Origin: Grifola frondosa
Lineage: Eukaryota; Basidiomycota; Agaricomycetes; Polyporales; Grifolaceae
NCBI GenBank assembly: GCA_001683735.1
Contig: LUGG01000033.1
Location: forward strand, 372,001 to 436,000
Length of the DNA: 64,000 bases
Direction of reading: 5' to 3'
Part shown: one piece after another, positions 33,386 through 45,200 of the stretch
Position numbering within the stretch: the stretch's first letter is position 1
Layout of the letters: every line of letters begins with the position of its first letter
Notes under the pieces: model-generated
The model's input: the letters and a program-made list of their open reading frames with translations, nothing else
Databases searched by the model: none
Told to the model about the DNA's origin: nothing
Program-made: the position numbers and the translations under genes

Positions 33386-34201
33386 TGCGCAGAGAAATTG
33401 AACAAGAATACGAGGGTGTGTTGTAAGGCGAACATCACGCCCTCTGATAAACGAAATGTGAACAACTCTGGTAACCTGACCGCAACAACACGCAACCTAT
33501 GCCCCCTGCAACGACATATACGCGTGGCGTTAGCGATCAATTCTAGAAATCATCATTGTTCAGCGATCCTACCTTTAAACTGGCATATCAACGTATTGGT
33601 TTTTCTATAGAGACAGGTTCAAGTTGTCCTGGCTTCGCTATTAATGTGATATTACCGGAAGTTTCGGTTGTGAAAGTGGTCTGACTGCTGAGCGCTGAAT
33701 CCTGTGGCCATCATATAATGATAGAAAGTTGTTATATCCGAGCTGCGGAAAGCGATGTTTAGATTGTCACTTGACTGTCAAACGAGTAAGAAATACGTAT
33801 ATAAGGTTCTCGGATTGTTTTATTGCAGTGTTGCCGCTGGTGGAAATGCCTCAAGCTTACCTCAGGCTCTAGCCGTGCTCAAGACGGGACGAACAACAAG
33901 TGACACGATGTGATGGGCGCGAAGTTCATGGGAAGGAGATCACTGCAGAAGTTATACCAAGTTGGCCATAATTCCAGAATTCAGTTGTTACTACAACACA
34001 AGCAGTTGCAAGAGCACTGAATAATACCAGAGTATGTTCTACGGTATTAGAACCCAGCTCAGCTGCACTCATGTTTAGATTCAACTCGACGAGGAGAAAG
34101 ATTGTGCAAACGAGCGTGAGAAAATGCCCTCGCCGATCTGCAAAAAGCAATTGAACATTCAACCAAGTTCACACCCTTTAGACAACTTTCAGAAATTGAA
34201 G
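33386..34201. other. Intergenic, no gene seen
   Basis: Spacer between divergent ZZ copy C and AIM41. A 78-residue minus-strand frame at 33,926-34,162 has a hydrophobic stretch but no recognisable family, so I leave it out. Confidence 0.4.
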
Positions 34202-34975
34202 ATGTTTGTTGTCTATCGACGAAACACATGTTGCGCTATCAATGCGCTGTCAAGGTGTGCTGTGGCACGGATGTCCACAGACAGTCCGGGTATGTCTTGT
34301 AATCCACGTGCATGTTCACTTTCATTGACTTGTGTCAAGAGGACATACGGGCTCGTCTAACTTCTGAGCTGAAGGCTGCAATGAAGGTGGGCCATGCTGT
34401 ATTGATTGTGATACAAATACTGATCACTTGGAGCTCATAGACGAAAGACACCGTGAAGTCAACAGCTATCCGCGTCAGTCAGCCGCTCCGAGACGTTCGT
34501 CTGCTGTATCGTAATTGTTATCTCTGCTAGTCCGTACTCTCGGAGGTATCGCCGCAGACAAGGCAAAACCACAACCTGCTTCACCTTCGACGATTATCGC
34601 CATGATCCGGAAGGCAACCCAACGACGGGCAAGTCCGACCTTTGCTTGACCCGCTACTGGAGCTGGTGCTAATGCGTAACGTGCAACTTCAGACTGACGC
34701 TGCTGTAGAATTCGAAAAGGCAGCTCGTCCGGACCTAGCGGTCAAAGAAAAGCAGGAAGCCGAAATCTTCCAGGCCTTCCTTCCGCCTCTCCTGCCGGAC
34801 AGCGAAATCGATCGCGTCCTTACAGAAATCATCTCGGCTCAACCTGCCAGCAGAGTAGTCCAAAGAATGCCTTAGGTAAGGTGTTCAAGGCATTTATGCA
34901 CAAGTTGACAGGGCGAGCGTGGATGGCGATACCGTCCGACGTCGAGCGGAAGCATTGCTGACCAAGCCGAGTTGA
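34202..34975 (+). CDS. AIM41-like mitochondrial protein, GatB/YqeY domain
   Basis: N-terminus MFVVYRRNTCCAINALSRC is basic and acid-free (mitochondrial presequence-like). After an intron comes the YqeY core: DIRARLTSELKAAMK, TKDTVKSTAIR, SVLSEV, then STIIAMIRKATQRR, TDAAVEFEKAARPDL, EKQEAEIFQAFLPPLLPDSEIDRVL, KNALGKVFKAF and SVDGDTVRRRAEALL, ending 34975. The intron 34629-34692 is of GC-AG type (CGG/GCAAGT ... CTAAT ... CTTCAG/ACT). The frame is interrupted by single missing bases near 34,555, 34,852 and 34,906, all compatible with undercalls; uncorrected, the frame stops early. AIM41 is a non-essential mitochondrial protein in yeast; its role is not known, though the fold is shared with amidotransferase subunit tails. 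Tail-to-tail with HRD1, 134 bp apart. Confidence 0.75.
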
Positions 34976-35109
34976 ATGGAGCAGGGATACAGACAACTAT
35001 GCATATTGTACACAGTGCAAGAATATATAACTACAAAGCGACTGCTTGCGCGACAGCAATATTGAATCAGAGAACGGAATCCGATACCCAAAAACGACAT
35101 TCTAGTCGC

Positions 35110-38100
35110 TCAAGCGCCTGTAGGGGGACTAGCTTCTGGAATTGGGTCAGACACAGCATCCTCTTTTCGCACCTCCAGTTGCTCCTCGGACGCACTTTCC
35201 TCCTTTGATACTTCGTCGGGACTTGAAGATACAGACGGTATCGCATTCGCTTCCGGAACTACCGCAGGTCGGCCTGCATTATCGCCGGTGGGTGTATTTG
35301 TTGCGGAAGCTTCAGACGAACTGGCGGCAGCCGCGGATTCCGGTGCGCGCCTCTGCTCCTGCGCGAGACCAGCAAGTCCAGTCGTAGGCAATACGCTCCT
35401 CACACGCGTCAGCTCGTCCATGCACCGATAAATGGCACTCGACACCCCTTCCAGGACGCGCAGCCGCTCATCAATGGCGTCACGCGTAAGGCGGTCAAGC
35501 CGTGCAAGCTGCTCGTCAGTGAGGGTCGGTGGCAGCTGCGATAGTGGTTGACGAGGAGCCGGGGTTCCAGACGCGCGTATACCGTGTCGGTTGTGGCGCC
35601 TCTGGCCAGGTCGGACCATACATGGCGGTCTGCGGGTGTGAGTGCGGCTGCGGTGGCCCAGCATATGGGCGCGAGTTAGAGCCAGAAGGCCCGCGGTAAT
35701 ATGGCGCGCGGGGAATCGCAGTCGCATTACCATAAGAATAAGGAAGCACTCCGGATGGAGCGTTGGCCACGCGTGGTGGATTAGGATTGCCCGTGTCGTA
35801 CAATGGAATAAGAGGAGGAAGATCCGGGCGCGCGCTTGTAGTAGGAGTCGGCAATGGTGCGTTGACAGCCGTCGCCGCAGACGGGGAAGATTCAGTTGAT
35901 GTAGTCGAAAAAGAGGAATGAGTAGAGCCAGATCCATTTGAACTACCCTCAGCCGCATCGTTATCGGAACGAACAGAAGGACCACCAGCAGGTGCTCTGG
36001 CCGCAGGAGAAGAGTTGAGACGCCGCGAAGCGGCCAGAGCAGCGGCATCCCTCGGCGTAGACAGCGATTCGCTTTCAGACGTTGGTCGTGGACCAGGTGC
36101 TGCCGACGCGTCTCCCGTCATCGTGGACGTGGGAGCAGCTAGACTTGACGCATGCTGAGGCTGAGCTACTGGCGCGCGTCCGATTTCCGCGGGAGTGGAA
36201 GACGTGGCGGCAGATGGAGGTACAGAACCTGATTGTGGCGAAGGTTCTTGTGGGGGATGACCAGGCTGCTGCTGCGGTGGCACATTCACTAGTGCTTCTG
36301 GCACCCATGGCTGCCAGCCAGCAGGCCCATAGAATCCGCGAAATATGGGGGAGGCTGCAACTGTTGCTGTGGAGGGGGATGAAGAGGAAGTTGGAATGGA
36401 TAGAATACCCCGGCTGTGGTTCGCAGGCCAACCACCATTAGGCGCGTTGGGTTGAGGCACAGGACCCGGTGGAAGGAATTGCCCATGTGGAAATGGCGGA
36501 GCGGGTAGAGCCGGCTGCATGGTGATACCAAGGAGTCGGCCTAGCCAGCCAAGCGGGCCTGCGACAGGCGCTTGCCCACCTTGAGCAGAAGTGGTGGAGC
36601 GCCCGGCCGTGGCAGCGGAGGACGAGCTCCAGGACGACCCTGCGCAGGGGCTTGGTTCTGCTGCTGATTTGTTTCCAACACGGTTCGGCGACTACGGGAC
36701 GTGTATCAGATGCTACGATGCACAAGTATAGGCAAAATAGAACGCTAACCATGTCGGGCAACTCTGCTGGCGTTCTAGCCAACCGAAGGCACTGGAAATG
36801 GAAAATGTGGCCGCAAGGAAGTTTCTTGGGGCTCATGTTGGACCGTCTTGTGTGTTAGGCGCTTGGGTATCAGCCGCTGCTTTCATGATGATCGGCTATG
36901 CCAGCCTGTTGAGGATTGCGTGGGTGCATCTCCTCCCGACAGATGATACACGTTCGATCAGACATCTCGGCTAACTCTGCCTCGGTAGCATCTGGATACC
37001 GACGATCCATATCGCGGGTAGCGTTATGGTATCGAATGAGAGCACGCAGCCGTGTGATAAAGGAGCGTGCGGTGAGGTAGACATCTCGTATGATGTTGAG
37101 CGGTAAGCCGTAGAATGTGAGAATGATCATGAAGAAAGTTAGATATGTAGAGAGCTTGAGAAAATCTAGGTTTGCTGATCAATCGCTGGAGAGGAAGCGT
37201 TGAAGATATACCGTCGACGCACCTGTTACTAGCTCGATGTAGAAAATATACATGCTTTTGTGCTCCCAAGGAGGAGCATTTTCACCACCACGGGCTCGAG
37301 CTCTACGCAGATCAAGTATGGAGAGGACATATCTGGCCATCGCGTTGAGCGCGCTAGCCATGAGAATACCATACTGGCAGCATGTGAGTGTACTATACGT
37401 CGTGGCGATCTATACAAACGGAGGGCTCACCTCACTTGCAAATAATACCATGCCTCCGACGCCATTGACCATGGTACTTTCTATAGCGAAAGCAAACATC
37501 ACATATCAATCATCCACAACAGACCAAAGAGAGCGTTTATCCGGATATGGAATAGGGTGGGCGGTCCTGGGATGTTGTTTGATCCATCTTGACGACATCA
37601 TGAGACGAAGCTGGTAAGAAAACCAGCAGAAATGTAGACGTACTGATTCCACACGGTCCGCCATTAACCAATGGAAACATTTGATGAATAACAGGAAGCC
37701 AAACATGAGGAGAAAAGGGACGTCGAATTCATCTCTGAAAATGGTAAATGCCAACAGAGACTCTGTGACAAACATCCACGTTTGATCGTAGAGCCTCTGA
37801 CCAGAACGTAAGATCGAATTACGAACACTCGGAGATAAGCACCCACCTCGACTTCTCGAGGTTGCAAAGGGCCGAAGAATAGACGCTGCATAACTCGTCC
37901 ACAAAGTAGAGCACATAGAAAACCAAAGTTCGCTAACAGCTGTATACGATAGGACGGCTTAGATTTAGACGACAATAAATCGTGTGTGGTGCTCACCAAG
38001 ACACTCCTACTGCTCCTGGATAGATAGATAGCCACAGAGTAGAAGTTACTGTAGTTACGACAGGCATTTGCGACCGCGGCGATGACAGCAAAAGTGCTGA

Positions 38101-38185
38101 AGGCACAGTAGAGTAACACTCTGTTGGAGGTGACAGCAGCAGCGAAGGGTTGCATCCCCTGGCGGACAACGTCGTTGAGCGGCAT
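35110..38185 (-). CDS. HRD1: HRD1/synoviolin-type ER E3 ubiquitin ligase
   Basis: Start MPLNDVVRQGMQPFA at 38185. The N-terminal multi-TM part reads RVLLYCAFSTFAVIAAVANAC, NYSNFYSVAIYLSRSSRSVLVLANFGFL-like, RVMQRLFFGPLQPREVE, LYDQTWMFVTESLLAFTIFRDEFDVPFLLMFGFLLF, GGMVLFASEYGILMASALN, WEHKSMYIFYIEL, FFMIILTFYGLPLNIIRDVYLT. The RING-H2 follows: CIICREEM ... LPCGHIFHFQCLR, WLERQQSCPTC. The long C-terminal half is Pro/Ser-rich and disordered, ending in a predicted coil (TDEQLARLDRLTRDAIDERL). HRD1 is the ubiquitin ligase and retrotranslocation channel of ER-associated degradation. The frame shifts near 36,784 (inside the RING, CLR/WLE), near 36,580 and near 35,530. In such a conserved gene these are probably sequence errors. 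Confidence 0.85.
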
Positions 38186-38972
38186 CAAGATGAGACCGTA
38201 TGTGAATTGCCGAGGGACACGTTATGGCAATGGTCGTCGGAGAGGTCGTCGAGCACACGCTAGTGGCATTCACACTAGTTAGGACTCTAGCTGCAATCCT
38301 CATTTACGCGCCGAGCGCGACGTGGCGTGATGCGTGACACGTCACTCGAGCGTCTAAGTGCCCCCGGCTTGCATAGACGGGCGCTTTTTTGCGAAAACAT
38401 TATTCAAACTTCACGGCTGAAATATGCTATGGGCACATCCTCACCAGTTTTTACAGAGTATGCGCTAGTATGCGAGCATCTCGTATATTCCACTTTGCCA
38501 CCTCGATTGTACCTTCGGCCGAATATTCCGCAAGGATGGACTTGCTGCGGGCCTGCCACAGAGCGTACCAGTGGCAGCTGTGCCATGTTTGAGGTTCGTG
38601 TATCACTGCAAGCGACTATGAATGATGGCATCACAATTTGCCTTACTACAGTGCCGAATTCTGGAGAGTTTCTTAGTGTGAATTTCTTGCGGCGTCTGTA
38701 GAAGCCAGACCGCCAATCAATGGGCGTCAAGAAGCAAAGCGCCTAATAACGAGCGCTAATCGCGAAACACTAGAACAAAAGAAGCGCCGACGGAGGAGGC
38801 GAAAGAAAAAAGAGCATGCACGCGGAGACGGAATTATCATCATACGACGGAGGAGGAAGTCTTGATCCTTGTGCCGCTATCTCTTCCCATTCTTTTTCCG
38901 CGGTGACAGCCGAGCCCCGAACGACGCGCCCATGCATCGCCTTCCCTCATACTTATAAGGCAGATTTACAAA
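38186..38972. other. Divergent promoter region HRD1 / amidohydrolase
   Basis: About 790 bp between two divergent genes. No conserved frame and no clear TATA box. Confidence 0.45.
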
Positions 38973-41734
38973 ATGTCCCCGTACTCCCTTCCGTTGCAAG
39001 ATTTCTTACTCGACATGCCTCCGCTGGACGACCCTTCCAGTCTGCGCAAACGCCAGTCGTCCACAGAGAAATCCGATCCCAAGTTAAAGCTCTCAAGCGC
39101 TTCGCACGTTGGTTCCTCCGCGTCTCAAAAGTCCCATGGCAATCTTGCTGGCTACATAGTAGCTTCGTTGGCCCTTGCATTGATCTTCCTCTATCTTCCC
39201 TTCCGATCACCTCGATCTCTCTCTGATAGTTACGCACTTTGCTCACCGAAAGGCGCATACATCTGGACAGTAGATGATGCTAATCCGACTGTGCAATGCC
39301 TCGTGGTGCGTGGCTCGCGATTTGTGGATGCAGGATCTTTCGGTATGTCCATCGTGTTCATAAGTTTGGAATACTGACGACATTTATGGGCTTATCAGAC
39401 GAAGTGAAAGCTCGATGGGCTGCTGAGCAAACCCAAGAGAACGGCTCTTCGGTGTCAGAACTACAAGTTCGTTACATCCGACCCGGCCAGATTGTCGTTC
39501 CGGGATTGAGCGGTAAGGCGCCATTCTCGAGATTTGAACGTCAAATCTGCACCATCAAAGTTTCCTGATCGTCGTGCAGACTCCCACGTACATGTCCTTG
39601 AATACGGAGCTACGAAACAGATGCCTCTTGAAGGCACCAAGTCCATCCAACGTGCGTCGGGATCTTGAGAGATGTGTTCTTGTCTCACACTGGAACAGAA
39701 ACCGTATTGCGTGTAAAGGATTACATTCTCTCTGATCCAGATATTCGCGACGACAAATCCAAGTTCGTTGAGGGCTGGGGCTGGGATCACACTAAATGGC
39801 TTCTCGAGGAGTGGCCGAATTATGTATGTCCCACGCAGCGGTTCTCTTGTTCGTCCTATGCCAAAACATGCTCTTGCTATGCAGGAGGAACTCGAAGAAG
39901 ATCCTGTTGTCGCTGGCCGTCCGATCGTGCTCCAAAGCAAAGATGGCCATGCTCTTTGGGTCTCGTTAAAAATCATAGAGTCCATCTCCCCTTTACCTGG
40001 TGAAGTCGAAGGTGGCGTGATCGTTCGTGACGCTTCTGGCAAGCCGACAGGTGAGTTGAAACATCCGTGGATACGTCCACTTTTCTCACGTTATAACGAC
40101 GTAGGCGTGTTCTTGGATAACGCACAAGACTTGATTATACGTCCTCAACCTACCCATAAAACGCTTGAGAAACGTTTTGCTTCAACTGTCCAGGACGCGC
40201 ATGCTCGTGGACTGACAGCTGTTCACGATGCTGGATTTAATCCCATCTCCCTTGCATTCTTCAGAAAGTGAGTAATTCAATATCATCAGTATAAAAAGCG
40301 ATTTTGATATCTTTATAGGCAAGCTGAGGAAGACAAATTGCCTGTGAGTTAAACCTGAATATGACGATCAACAGCGCGATACAAATTCTTGTCTTTCATA
40401 GATTCGTATTTATGGGATGCAATATTTCGACGAAACAGCTGATTATTGGGGAGACAGCTTATCCAAAACCATTAATGCTGGCGATGATCGACTCAGTGTG
40501 CGCAGCGTCAAGATTTTCGCAGATGGCACGTCTTGACATGATGGCAGTGCAACCTGTGCTCTAACCACTGCATACTTCTCAGGTGCTTTGAGGTCCGGTG
40601 GAGCAGCAGTAATGTCTTCCCTTCGGGCAGCCTCCCGTCGTTAAATTTTCCGTTCATAGCTCTATGAACCATACACGGATAACCCGGAGACAAGGGGATT
40701 CATGCGGATAGCACCCGAGACACTTAATATCGTGATCCCGAAGTTCATGAAGGACGGCTGGCAAGTGGTGAGTGTCTGCATCTATCACCGGTACTACTAT
40801 GTCCCGAACCTCCGGACCTATTGCAGAATGTTCACGCTATCGGCGACCGCGCAAATGGTGTTGTGCTCGATGCGTTTGAGGCTGCGTTGAAGGAAGCTAA
40901 TGTGACAGCGCTCCGGCCCCGTCTTGAGCATGCCCAGATCCTAGCGAAGGCTGATATGGCGCGGTTTGGGGACCTCGGCGGTGAGTTTTTTTTTGCTGCC
41001 GTTGTTTTAGCCGCTCTCATACGATCTGCGCGCACATCGCTCAGTCATTGCCAGCGTCCAACCTACCCATGCGTGAGTAGTCAGCACTGATGTCTTGGTT
41101 GTTCGCTGATGCATCATGCCCTGGCCCATAGGGTTAGTGATATGTGGTTCGCCGAGGACCGCTTGGTATGCCGCTCACATGCCGCTGCACCATGCATCAT
41201 TTATGCTAAGCCACAATTGCAGGGGCCGGAGCGCGTAAAAGGGCTATACGCCTTTCGCAGTATCATTGACCATGGCGCTCGTATCACCCTGGGCTCGGAC
41301 TTTCCAGTCGAGGACATGAACCCGCTTGCGGGCTTCTACGCCGCCATTACACGCTTGTCGCCCAGCCGGCAAGTCACCGCATGGGCCCGGTGGCTGGTGA
41401 GTGAACGCATTGTCTTTATTCGCTACCACATCCTCTCACACGTCTATCGTTTCAGGTTCCCGGAACAGAGGATGACACGCGAGGAGGCATTGAAAGGTGT
41501 GTTTCACACCTGCTCCGTGTGGAACGTTTCCCGATGAACCGGTTGGCAGGCATGACGCTCGATCCTGCATACGCCTCGTTCACAGAGGACAAGCTCGGCT
41601 CGATTGTGCCTGGAAAGCGCGCAGACTACGTCGTCCTATCGCAGGACATCATGTCGGTGCCTGTCAGGGCCGTGCTCGATACGAAGGTCGTTGCGACTGT
41701 GATGGATGGCAAGCCAGTATATGGAAAGATATAG
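38973..41734 (+). CDS. Membrane-anchored amidohydrolase (YtcJ/amidohydrolase-3 family)
   Basis: Starts [20 protein letters not shown]; an alternative start is the second Met. One TM segment ([18 protein letters not shown]) near residue 60 precedes the enzyme: type II membrane anchor, catalytic part outside or in the lumen (inferred). Family motifs: [10 protein letters not shown] (metal-binding HxH), [101 protein letters not shown] (His and DR), [36 protein letters not shown] (metal Asp), [15 protein letters not shown]. Metal-dependent hydrolases of this family act on amide or formyl groups; substrate unknown. Many ~50-nt introns; the one at 40526-40582 appears to be GC-AG (GATG/GCACGT). A possible 1-nt insertion near 41,364 before [10 protein letters not shown]. 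Confidence 0.85.
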
Positions 41735-42209
41735 CGAAACTGTGTTTGAGGACATTCTGTGTATTTCTCATGTATCTTGTGAAGACTGAAGCTTTCCTCA
41801 TCTCTAACTTTGTGTTCTGGCGGTCGTGTTGGGTCTGGGTCACGCATAGCGAACTGTTGCAGGAAAACCTTTTGACAAGTGCTGTGATTTCGATTTAGCA
41901 TATTTGTGGTCATCATCCACTCTCCAGCTGTGGATGAAATACTCTCCATATACTTGCAAGTAAATAAAAGCTGTTGTATTTTCCTTATTCGTGCTTGTAG
42001 TTTGAAAAATACCTGTCGAGGACTCATTTCATTTTTCAAACAAAAGTAGAAAGCGCTGACGCGGCCACGTGCTTTGACGACGCGTTGCGTCACGCGTCTG
42101 ATGCTCGACGCTTGCGAGTCGTCACACCTTCCCAAGTCTCTTCCTCAACGAAACTCGAAAGCGCCTCAGTCTAGATATCGTGCTTTCTCATCGCTCGACG
42201 AAATCAATA
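41735..42209. other. Intergenic, no gene seen
   Basis: 3' region of the amidohydrolase gene and promoter of RDH54. AT-richer patch at 41,900-42,050; no other feature. Confidence 0.45.
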
Positions 42210-45200
42210 ATGCCAGCATTTCAAGCTCTATCATCCCATGGTGGACAGAAGCGCAAATCGGACCAGCATGATCCGAATTTCGCGGCGCGTAAGAGGCAAG
42301 CTGTAGATGGCGATGCAGATTCGAATAGATGCAGCATGGAAGGGGAGCAATACTGGATGGTACAATGGTAAGCAACATTCTTATGTATACGGATATGTTA
42401 CTGACCTTTCTGAATGAAGGCGAAATCCCCAATACAGGAAGCACAAGACATGGGACGGCGACGCTGTGCTGGTTGTGAGCGGCAACAAGTGCACCCTATA
42501 TGAAACTGATAGTAGAATGTATGTTTGCTTCCGCTTACTTCTGCTCGCTGGGTTTACGCATGCATATAATAGGCTTACGAGTGGCAAGCCTCAAGGTATC
42601 GAGCATGTCCATAAGATTGTAGAAGGAGCAACTTCACGGTGGGTGGAAAGGAAATAGAGTAGACCGTCTAGTTTCCCGACAAGACTTTCTATCGGGAGCT
42701 TGCTTCGGACGTGGTGGCCTGGCTGCGCAGACACTGGACATTTCCGGGTCGAGCGCAGCCAAACAATTCGTTCCCCTCAAGCCGAAAGTAATGAACACGT
42801 TCAAAACGCCGAGCAGGGCTCTTGAAACTGATAAGAAAGGTGTCCAACTGGAACCCGTTAATCTCATCTCCGAGTCTCCCGACAAGCCCTCCTCGAAGGC
42901 AAACATGCAGGACTCGTTCTGGATGGCGAATTGGTGAGTAGAACACTCTTCATTCGATGTGAGGTTTAAAATGGTTTACTCGCATATATAGGCGCAAACC
43001 CCAGCAAAAGAAGCACAAGACATGGGATGGCGATGCCTTCGTGATTCATCGGAGTGACAAGCTTATGCTCATATCAGAATCCGGTGTAATGTAAATCTAC
43101 CGGTTATCCTAAGCCATTCTCCAAACTCATCTCATTATAATACAGAGTAGGAACGAAGAAGTGGGATGGCCTTCCATTATACAGCGGCTATAAGATCTTC
43201 ATTAGCGGCAGAGAGGTGGAGCTCGATTCTCAGATATCTGAATCAGAAGTTCCAACAATCACGGGCACGTCTGCTGAACCGGAAGTAGACCCGGAGTTCG
43301 GGAGCCCTCCCCCCTCTCAGATGACATCGTCTTTCTTGTTGCAGACCCGTCGGGATAGCGCTGCTTTGGACAGCCCCAGTTTGAGGGAAAACTCCAGCTC
43401 AGCCGTGAACTCTCCGGCATCCGTGACCAAGCCCATATCAACTTCTACCTTCTACGGGAAGCCTCCTCCTCCCAAGAAACCCAAGGGTCCGCTGTATGTA
43501 CATCGTTCGTGTTCATTGGAAGTGAAAATTCTGACAACGAGGATATTTTAGGCACGATCCGAATACCCTCGATGCGGTTGTCATGAAAGCTCCTACGAAG
43601 GAACATATGATTAGATTCAACAAGAAGTGTGATATTTGACTGGTCTCTGTGGCCTGATGCTCATTTCACAACAGGGATTTAACAGTCGTTCCGGTAGTTA
43701 TTGACCCCGTTCTCGCTCGACACCTTCGTCCTCATCAGATAGAAGGTGACACAAAGCATCCTTGCATCATGATCACATACTGACATTTTTTTCAGGTGTG
43801 AAGTTCATGTATGAATGCGTCATGGGTCTTAGAAAGCACGAGGGGCAAGGGTGTATCTTGGCGGATGAGATGTAAGTGTTGCCCTGTTCGACACGTTCGC
43901 TCAGTTCATGCTGTGTTTTCAGGGGAATGGGAAAGACATTGCAGGTATGCATACCTATGAACGGTGCTGACTGCCGCTCTTACCTGTGATTGTCTCGTAG
44001 ACTATCTCACTCGTCTGGACGTTGCTCAGTACGTGACCGACCTTCCCACTTGTGTAGGTCCTTAACGGTTCTTTCTCTTGCAGAGCAAAACCCGTACACT
44101 GGAATAGGACCTGTTGTTGGCAAGGTGCTCATTGTTTGCCCTGTTTCCCTGATCAACGTGAGCATGACTTTGACGTCCAAAATACATGAATTTGATCATA
44201 TGTCTACAACTTAGAATTGGAAAAGTGAATTCCACAAGTGGTATGTGAACTATTCTACCCTTCTTGCACGATTTTTGAACTCCCTCAGGCTTGGCAAAGA
44301 TCGTGTCGGTATTTTTGTTGGAGACAAGGACAAAGCTGTGATCAAGCAGTTCCTTAACTCGTCAGTATCGCTTGGCAGATGAATGTATAGAAGCACCGCT
44401 AACCTTCGGTGTAGACGAATTCACCAAGTGCTTATAATTGGTTACGAACGGCTGCGAACAGTTATGTCCGTGACGACTGTCTCCTATCTTACGCTTCGGA
44501 CACTGATGCCACCCTCCTTCATAGTTCCGAATTGGCGTATTGCAGGTAAGCATCATGATGTTTGTTTAATCCGAGCTGACAGTAAGACCGTGACGCGCTA
44601 GTCCTCCGATTGGCTTGATCATTTGTGACGAAGGTAGTTTGATACTCTCTGGTTAACAGTTATTCTTGTTGATATCGAAAGTGTAGGTCACAGGTTGAAG
44701 TCAGCCAACAACAAGACTTCCACCATGTTTGAAGCGCTCAGGACCCCAAGAAGAATAATTCTGTCAGGAACGCCAATTCAGAATGAGCTAAGCGAGTTTC
44801 ATGCGATGGTATGCCTGGGTGGATATGAACAACAAATTATTGCTTATTGCTTCTCAGGCCGACTTCTGCAACCCTGGTTTGCTTGGTATGTGGCGCGGAT
44901 CTTTATGGAGCGACTCTGTAGCTTATGTGAACCAGACGACTACAGTACCTTCCGCAAAGTTTACGAAACGCCGATCTTGAAAAGTCGCGCCCCAGGTTGT
45001 ACAGCGAAGGAGGCTGAGCTGGGCATAGCGCGATCCAATCAGGTTTGCCATTTCCCTCTTTGTAGCATTCTCTTAACAAATTTGGCAATCGTAGCTCACA
45101 ACAATTTCGCGAAGCTTTGTGCTTCGGAGAGAAGCAGGCATCCTGAAGAAGTATCTGCCCCCCAAACGTAAGCATCGTGGTTAGGAACAAAGGAACTTTT

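Noticed and set aside
33926..34162. Minus-strand 78-residue frame with hydrophobic stretch upstream of AIM41
   Set aside because: No supporting splice sites or homology; could be chance in AT-rich spacer.
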